From Actinomycetota bacterium (GTDB lineage Bacteria > Actinomycetota > Thermoleophilia > UBA2241): DNA of 16,063 nt. Below the pieces are notes generated by a model. That model saw nothing but the letters and a program-made list of their open reading frames with translations. It searched no databases and was not told the origin of the DNA. This document shows, in pieces, positions 12,341 through 16,063 of this stretch (its first letter is position 1; each line of letters starts with the position of its first letter). A program made the position numbers and the translations under genes. The stretch lies in assembly GCA_003157715.1 (NCBI GenBank), contig PMKK01000070.1:1-16063 (forward strand), read 5' to 3'.

Positions 12341-13710
12341 GACGCAGTCGGTTGCAGAACGAAGCGCGCCGAGCGGCGCCGGTGCTGCTGGGCCTTTTCG
12401 CCCTCGCCGCGCTCGCGCTGGTCGTCGCCGCCTGCGGCAGCAGCAGCTCGAGCAGCAGCTCGAGCGCCAGCCCGGCTGCCCTGGCGTCGCCGTCGCCGGG
12501 CAGTTCCATCACCGTCGTCTACCACTACCCCGCGCCACCCAAGTCCGTGCTCGCCCAGTTCACGGCCCAGACGGGCGTCAAGGTGAACTGGGTCGAAGTA
12601 GGCTGGGACAACCTGCAGACCAAGATCGCGGCGGCGGCGGCGTCCAACACGTACTTCGCCGACCTCACCGACGTCGACTGGTCAAAAGTGGGCGAGTACT
12701 ACAAGACGAAGTGGTTCACTCCACTCAACTCGTACTTTGACGCGTCGGCGCTCAAGACCGACATGCCGCAGATCGACACGTTCGCCTCGAACGGCCAGCA
12801 GCTCGCCCTGCCGTTCGACTCGTCGTTCACCGTCACCACGCTCAACACCAAGCTGGCCAAGGCCGCGGGCGTGACTGCCACCCCCACGACGCTCACGGGT
12901 TACACGGCGGCGCTCAAACAGATCAAGTCCAAGGGCGCCGTGGCCAGCCCGCTCGATATCCCCTTCGCCGCGGCCGAGGGTCTGTCGACCTACTGGTACC
13001 AGCTCACCGCCGCCTACGGCGGGCAGGTGCTCGATGCCAGCTACAATCCCCAGTTCACCTCGCCGAGCTCGGCCGGCTACCAGGCTCTGCAGTGGATGGT
13101 CAACGCCTACAAGTCCGGCCTGGTGCCCAAAGCCAACATCGGCGTGACCGATTACCAGGGCTTCACCTCCGAGATGGCGCAGGGCCGCGTGGCCTCAGTC
13201 CTTTCGGACTACGCCGGCACCGTAGGCTCAGTCTACGACGTGCCGGCTAGCTCCAAGGTCGTCGGTCAGGTGCAGTACATCGCCATGCCCGGCGTCTCCG
13301 GTCCCGCTGCGAACCTGTCCAACCCGGACGGCATCGGCATTCCCAAGACCGCCAAGAACGTGGCCGGAGCAGTGGCCTTCATCAAGTGGTTCACCAATAC
13401 GGGGAACCAGGCCGTCTGGGCCGGCCTCAACGGCTCGGCCGACGTGATCTCCGGTTTCCCGCTGCCGGCCCGCGTGAGCAGCCTGCAGTTGCTGGCCAGC
13501 GGCAACAAGGTCGCCGGAGCGAGCGAGCTGCTGACGCTTCTCAAGACCTCACGCGCCGAGTTCCCCGGCCCGGGTGCGCCGCCGTGGTATTCACAGTTCA
13601 GCAACGCCGTGTATACCAACATCCACCAGGCCGCGGCCGGTTCCGAGACCGTCGCCCAGGCCGTGAACAACATCGCCACCCAGGTCAACCAGCTCAAGGC
13701 GAGTCAGTAG
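12337..13710 (+). CDS. CUT1-type carbohydrate ABC transporter substrate-binding lipoprotein
   Basis: From GTG 12337 this is a 457-residue protein; from GTG 12316 it is 464. The N-terminus is a lipoprotein signal: basic RRSRLQNEARR, the hydrophobic LLGLFALAALALV, and lipobox VAAC, then a nine-serine run and a Ser/Pro/Ala-rich linker that lifts the domain off the membrane. The mature part (SITVVYHYPAPPKSVLAQFTAQTGVKVNWVEVGWDNLQTKI, then ADLTDVDW, LALPFDSSFTVTTLNTKLAKAAGV, GFTSEMAQGRVASVLSDYAGTVG, NPDGIGIPKTAKNVAGAVAFIKWFTN) follows the SBP_bac_1/UgpB-MalE pattern. It captures a sugar, oligosaccharide or glycerol-phosphate-like ligand for the two permeases downstream. Its identity is not readable, but the SIS partner favours an aminosugar or modified sugar. 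A hairpin in the following gap may raise its yield relative to the permeases. Confidence 0.9.
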   Translation: MRRSRLQNEARRAAPVLLGLFALAALALVVAACGSSSSSSSSSASPAALASPSPGSSITVVYHYPAPPKSVLAQFTAQTGVKVNWVEVGWDNLQTKIAAAAASNTYFADLTDVDWSKVGEYYKTKWFTPLNSYFDASALKTDMPQIDTFASNGQQLALPFDSSFTVTTLNTKLAKAAGVTATPTTLTGYTAALKQIKSKGAVASPLDIPFAAAEGLSTYWYQLTAAYGGQVLDASYNPQFTSPSSAGYQALQWMVNAYKSGLVPKANIGVTDYQGFTSEMAQGRVASVLSDYAGTVGSVYDVPASSKVVGQVQYIAMPGVSGPAANLSNPDGIGIPKTAKNVAGAVAFIKWFTNTGNQAVWAGLNGSADVISGFPLPARVSSLQLLASGNKVAGASELLTLLKTSRAEFPGPGAPPWYSQFSNAVYTNIHQAAAGSETVAQAVNNIATQVNQLKASQ

Positions 13711-13720
13711 GGGTCCTCGT

Positions 13721-13774
13721 GCCGGCCGGCGCTACGCCCAGAGCCACGAAGATCATCGCCTGCGAGCGTCGCAG
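13721..13774 (+). promoter_or_regulatory. Intergenic hairpins between the binding protein and first permease
   Basis: A 10-bp palindrome GCCGGCCGGC (13721-13730) and a perfect stem-loop CTGCGA-GCG-TCGCAG (13760-13774) lie in the 76-bp gap. There is no T tract. As in malE-malF, such structures can protect the 3' end of the upstream message or partly stop transcription so that binding protein exceeds permease. Confidence 0.45.
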
Positions 13775-13786
13775 CGGCATCGTCGG

Positions 13787-14695
13787 ATGAGCGACGAGGC
13801 CGGCAAGACCAGCAGGAAGCGACCGCGCCGGCACGGTCGCTTCCTGCCCTACGTCCTGCTCTCGCCGCTCGTCCTGTTCATCGGAGCGCTCGCCCTCTAC
13901 CCGACGGCGGTGACGACGGTCCAGGCGTTCTTCACCGTCAATCCGGTCGACCCGCCGACCCGCTTCGCCGGTCTCGCCAACTTCCGCGCCCTGCTGCACA
14001 ACCCGTTCGTGCGCGAGAGCGCCGCCAACACCGTGCTGTACATCATCGTCGGCGTCGCCCTCTCGACCCTGTTCGGACTGGGAATGGCGCTCGTCCTGCA
14101 GCGACGCTCGCACTGGCGCGGCATTCTGCTGGCGTTCATCATTCTGCCCTGGGCCCTGCCGGCCGTCGTGGAGGCCGTCATCTGGGGCTGGATCTACGAT
14201 CCCACGTTCGGCGTGCTCAACAGCGCCCTCAAGTCGCTCGGGATCATCAACTCCTATCATGTCTGGCTCGGCCTGGGCCGCGTGCTGTCGATCGTCCTCA
14301 TCGAACTCGTACAGGTATGGCAGATCACGCCGCTCGCCGCGCTGCTGATCCTCGCGGCGCTACAGTCCATCCCTCAGGAGCTCTATGAGGCGGCCCGGGT
14401 AGACGGTGCGGGCCGTTGGGAGATGTTCCGGCGCATTACGCTGCCGCTCGTGCGCCCGGGTCTCGCCGTCGCCATGGTGGAGTCGCTGATCCTGTCGCTC
14501 AACGTTTTCGACCAGGTGTACGTACTCAACGGCTTTGCCCCCGGCGGCGCGTCGATCATGCTTCAGACCTACCAGATCAGCTTCAACAACCTCAACTTCG
14601 GCCAGGGGTATGCGCTCTCGCTGCTGGCCACGTTCGCGACCATGCTGCTCTCGCTTCTCATTCTCGCCGTGGTCTATCGCCGGGTGGAGTTCTAG
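13787..14695 (+). CDS. Carbohydrate ABC transporter permease, MalF/UgpA-like
   Basis: This is a 302-residue protein with a basic N-terminus (SRKRPRRHGR) and six hydrophobic segments, the first being FLPYVLLSPLVLFIGALALYP. The cytoplasmic EAA loop that docks on the ATPase is clear: ELYEAARVDGAGRWEMFRRITLPLVRPG (about residues 198-225). It is the first of the two CUT1 permeases that form the membrane pore with the MalG-like partner. The stop TAG abuts the partner's ATG with no spacer, so the two are translationally linked. The ribosome site before ATG 13787 is poor, which fits lower expression than the binding protein. Confidence 0.93.
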   Translation: MSDEAGKTSRKRPRRHGRFLPYVLLSPLVLFIGALALYPTAVTTVQAFFTVNPVDPPTRFAGLANFRALLHNPFVRESAANTVLYIIVGVALSTLFGLGMALVLQRRSHWRGILLAFIILPWALPAVVEAVIWGWIYDPTFGVLNSALKSLGIINSYHVWLGLGRVLSIVLIELVQVWQITPLAALLILAALQSIPQELYEAARVDGAGRWEMFRRITLPLVRPGLAVAMVESLILSLNVFDQVYVLNGFAPGGASIMLQTYQISFNNLNFGQGYALSLLATFATMLLSLLILAVVYRRVEF

Positions 14696-15526
14696 ATGCG
14701 CCGCGCGATCCGGCTCGTGGTCATCGCGCTGATCCTGGCGTGGTCGGCCTTCCCTATCTACTGGGCCCTGAACACCAGTTTCACCACGATCTCCGCGGCG
14801 CAGAGCGTGCCGGCGCACTTCGTGCCGGCGCCCTTCACCACCAAGAACTACCATTCGTTGCTCAGCCAGGGTAACGGTGGCGTGGCGAGCCAGTTCTGGC
14901 ATTCATTCCTCAACTCCACTATCGAGTCCGGCCTGGCGACGGTGCTCACGGTCGTGATCGCCCTGTTTGCCGCCTATGCCTTCGCGCGCCTGGAGTTCCG
15001 CGGCAAGCGCGTCATCCTCGTGGTCGTACTGGCGACGCTGCTGCTGCCGGTGTATGCCACGCTGATCCCCCTGTATCGCATCATGTCGAACGTCCACCTC
15101 GTGAACACGTACCTGGGCATCGTCCTCGTGTACACATCAGGCTTTCTGCCACTGGCCATCTGGATCATGTACAACTACTTCGCCAGCGTGCCCCGCGAGC
15201 TCGAGGAGGCAGCCTTCGTCGATGGGGCCACGCCCGTCATGGCGCTCTGGCGCGTCATGATCCCCGTGTCGGGACCAGGGATCGCCGCGACGGCGATCAT
15301 CGTCTTCCTGATGGGCTGGGCGCAGTTCATCTTTCCGCTGGTACTGAGCAGCAATCTGGCTACCCAGCCGGTCACGGTGGTAGTGGCCGCACTCTCTGGG
15401 CAGCGCGTCGTACCGTTCACCTTGCTCAACGCGATCGGGGTTCTGGCGGCCGCCCTGCCCGGGGTCATCGCCCTCATCCTGAACCGCTACATCGTTCAGG
15501 GCGTCATGGCGGGGAGCATCAAGTGA
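14696..15526 (+). CDS. Carbohydrate ABC transporter permease, MalG/UgpE-like
   Basis: This is a 276-residue protein. The N-terminal helix [23 protein letters not shown] is the usual MalG/UgpE opening, followed by a periplasm-type loop ending in [42 protein letters not shown], and the EAA loop [28 protein letters not shown] (about residues 168-195). The ending [11 protein letters not shown] is the typical family C-terminus (QGLTAGAVK-like). It pairs with the MalF-like permease directly upstream and the ATPase downstream. Its ATG starts on the base after the upstream stop. Confidence 0.94.
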   Translation: MRRAIRLVVIALILAWSAFPIYWALNTSFTTISAAQSVPAHFVPAPFTTKNYHSLLSQGNGGVASQFWHSFLNSTIESGLATVLTVVIALFAAYAFARLEFRGKRVILVVVLATLLLPVYATLIPLYRIMSNVHLVNTYLGIVLVYTSGFLPLAIWIMYNYFASVPRELEEAAFVDGATPVMALWRVMIPVSGPGIAATAIIVFLMGWAQFIFPLVLSSNLATQPVTVVVAALSGQRVVPFTLLNAIGVLAAALPGVIALILNRYIVQGVMAGSIK

Positions 15527-15548
15527 GCGCCGCCACGAGCGCCGCCGA
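15525..15548. repeat. 12-bp tandem near-duplication at the MalG-like stop codon
   Basis: Positions 15525-15536 and 15537-15548 match at 10 of 12 bases (the first ten, GAGCGCCGCC, are identical). The first copy begins inside the TGA stop of the permease. A 14-codon frame from GTG 15523 crosses both copies, but I do not regard it as a gene. Confidence 0.55.
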
Positions 15549-15569
15549 TCTGCACAAAGGGACCTGAGC

Positions 15570-16063
15570 ATGGCCGAGATCCGCTACGAACAAGTGAGCA
15601 AGACCTACGACGCCAACCTGGTCGTGCACGACCTCGATCTGCGCATCACCGACGGCGAGCTCATGGTGCTTGTCGGTCCGTCGGGGTGCGGCAAGACGAC
15701 GGCGCTGCGCATGCTCGCCGGCCTCGAAGACCCCACATCCGGCCAGATCGTCATCGACGGCAAGGTCGTCAACGGCCTGGAGCCCCGCGACCGCGACGTC
15801 GCCATGGTCTTCCAGAACTACGCCCTGTACCCGCACCTGAGCGTCTACCAGAACGTGGCGTTCGGCCTGCGTCTGCATCACGAGCCGAAGGACGAGATCG
15901 ACCGCCGGGTGCGCGAGGCGGCTCGCGTGCTGCAGCTCGAGCAGTTGCTGCAGCGCAAGCCGAAGCAGCTCTCCGGCGGCCAGCGCCAGCGTGTCGCCAT
16001 GGGACGAGCGATCGTGCGCCAGCCGAAGGTCTTCCTCATGGACGAGCCGCTCTCCAACCTCGA
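15570..16063 (+). CDS. Carbohydrate ABC transporter ATP-binding protein, MalK/UgpC/MsmX-like (3'-truncated by window)
   Basis: The first 164 codons are visible. Walker A is GPSGCGKT (36-43), the Q-loop is [21 protein letters not shown], the signature is LSGGQ (134-138) and Walker B is [12 protein letters not shown] with D158/E159. The sequence [22 protein letters not shown] is characteristic of the CUT1 sugar ATPases. The C-terminal regulatory (TOBE/OB) domain lies beyond the window. AAAGGGA lies about 8 nt before ATG 15570. It completes the transporter with the binding protein and two permeases, suggesting a dedicated rather than shared ATPase, although MsmX-type ATPases can serve several importers. 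Confidence 0.94.
   Translation, partial: MAEIRYEQVSKTYDANLVVHDLDLRITDGELMVLVGPSGCGKTTALRMLAGLEDPTSGQIVIDGKVVNGLEPRDRDVAMVFQNYALYPHLSVYQNVAFGLRLHHEPKDEIDRRVREAARVLQLEQLLQRKPKQLSGGQRQRVAMGRAIVRQPKVFLMDEPLSNL

Noticed and set aside
15523..15567. 14-codon ORF from GTG 15523 between the MalG-like and MalK-like genes
   Set aside because: It overlaps the stop as GTGA but is very short, lies on a simple GC repeat and lacks its own ribosome site.

Overview
This window is GC-rich (roughly two thirds G+C by eye), with strong NNS/NNC codon bias, GTG/TTG starts, Shine-Dalgarno motifs and a serine-rich lipoprotein linker. It is consistent with an actinobacterium-like genome. The sandwich-domain style of the propeller protein and the C-terminally anchored peptide-binding protein make me think of Thermoleophilia, but that is only an impression. 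No rRNA, tRNA, CRISPR array, IS element or integrase is visible.

Layout. (1) 1-2612, plus strand: the 3' part of a peptide-type ABC substrate-binding protein with a C-terminal membrane anchor, then an M14 zinc carboxypeptidase, which suggests peptide capture followed by trimming. (2) 2662-4144, minus strand: an ABC-2 type ATPase/permease exporter pair. (3) ~4209-5195, plus strand: a membrane-anchored molybdopterin oxidoreductase of the sulfite oxidase/MsrP fold, fused to an N-terminal two-helix DUF4405-like domain. Its natural start appears to be ACG. (4) 5223-6369, minus strand: a probable operon of a 46-residue small protein, a DUF1003 membrane protein (GTGA overlap) and a LapA-type membrane protein. 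(5) 6565-8541, minus strand: a secreted protein with seven exactly periodic FG-GAP/VCBS repeats lying between what look like the two halves of a beta-sandwich domain. (6) 8797-9798, plus strand: a PotD-like polyamine-binding protein with no export signal and no transporter partners nearby. (7) 9872-11203, minus strand: a ThrE-family threonine/serine exporter. (8) 11414-16063, plus strand: a SIS-domain sugar isomerase/deaminase-like enzyme followed by a complete CUT1 carbohydrate ABC transporter (lipoprotein binding protein, two permeases, and an MsmX/UgpC-type ATPase cut by the window end). This reads as an amino-sugar or related uptake and catabolism operon.

Regulation. The ThrE/SIS divergent region has an AT-rich island with an extended -10 box on the plus strand, inside an imperfect inverted repeat that looks like a repressor operator. 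A hairpin sits between the sugar-binding protein and its first permease. A 16-bp perfect palindrome lies upstream of the PotD-like gene.

The most unusual points are: the fused DUF4405/Mo-enzyme with an ACG start; the propeller apparently nested in a sandwich domain; the signal-less PotD; the unlisted 46-residue gene coupled to DUF1003; and short tandem duplications that repeatedly straddle stop codons (five places). All functions are inferred from sequence reading; no database search was run.
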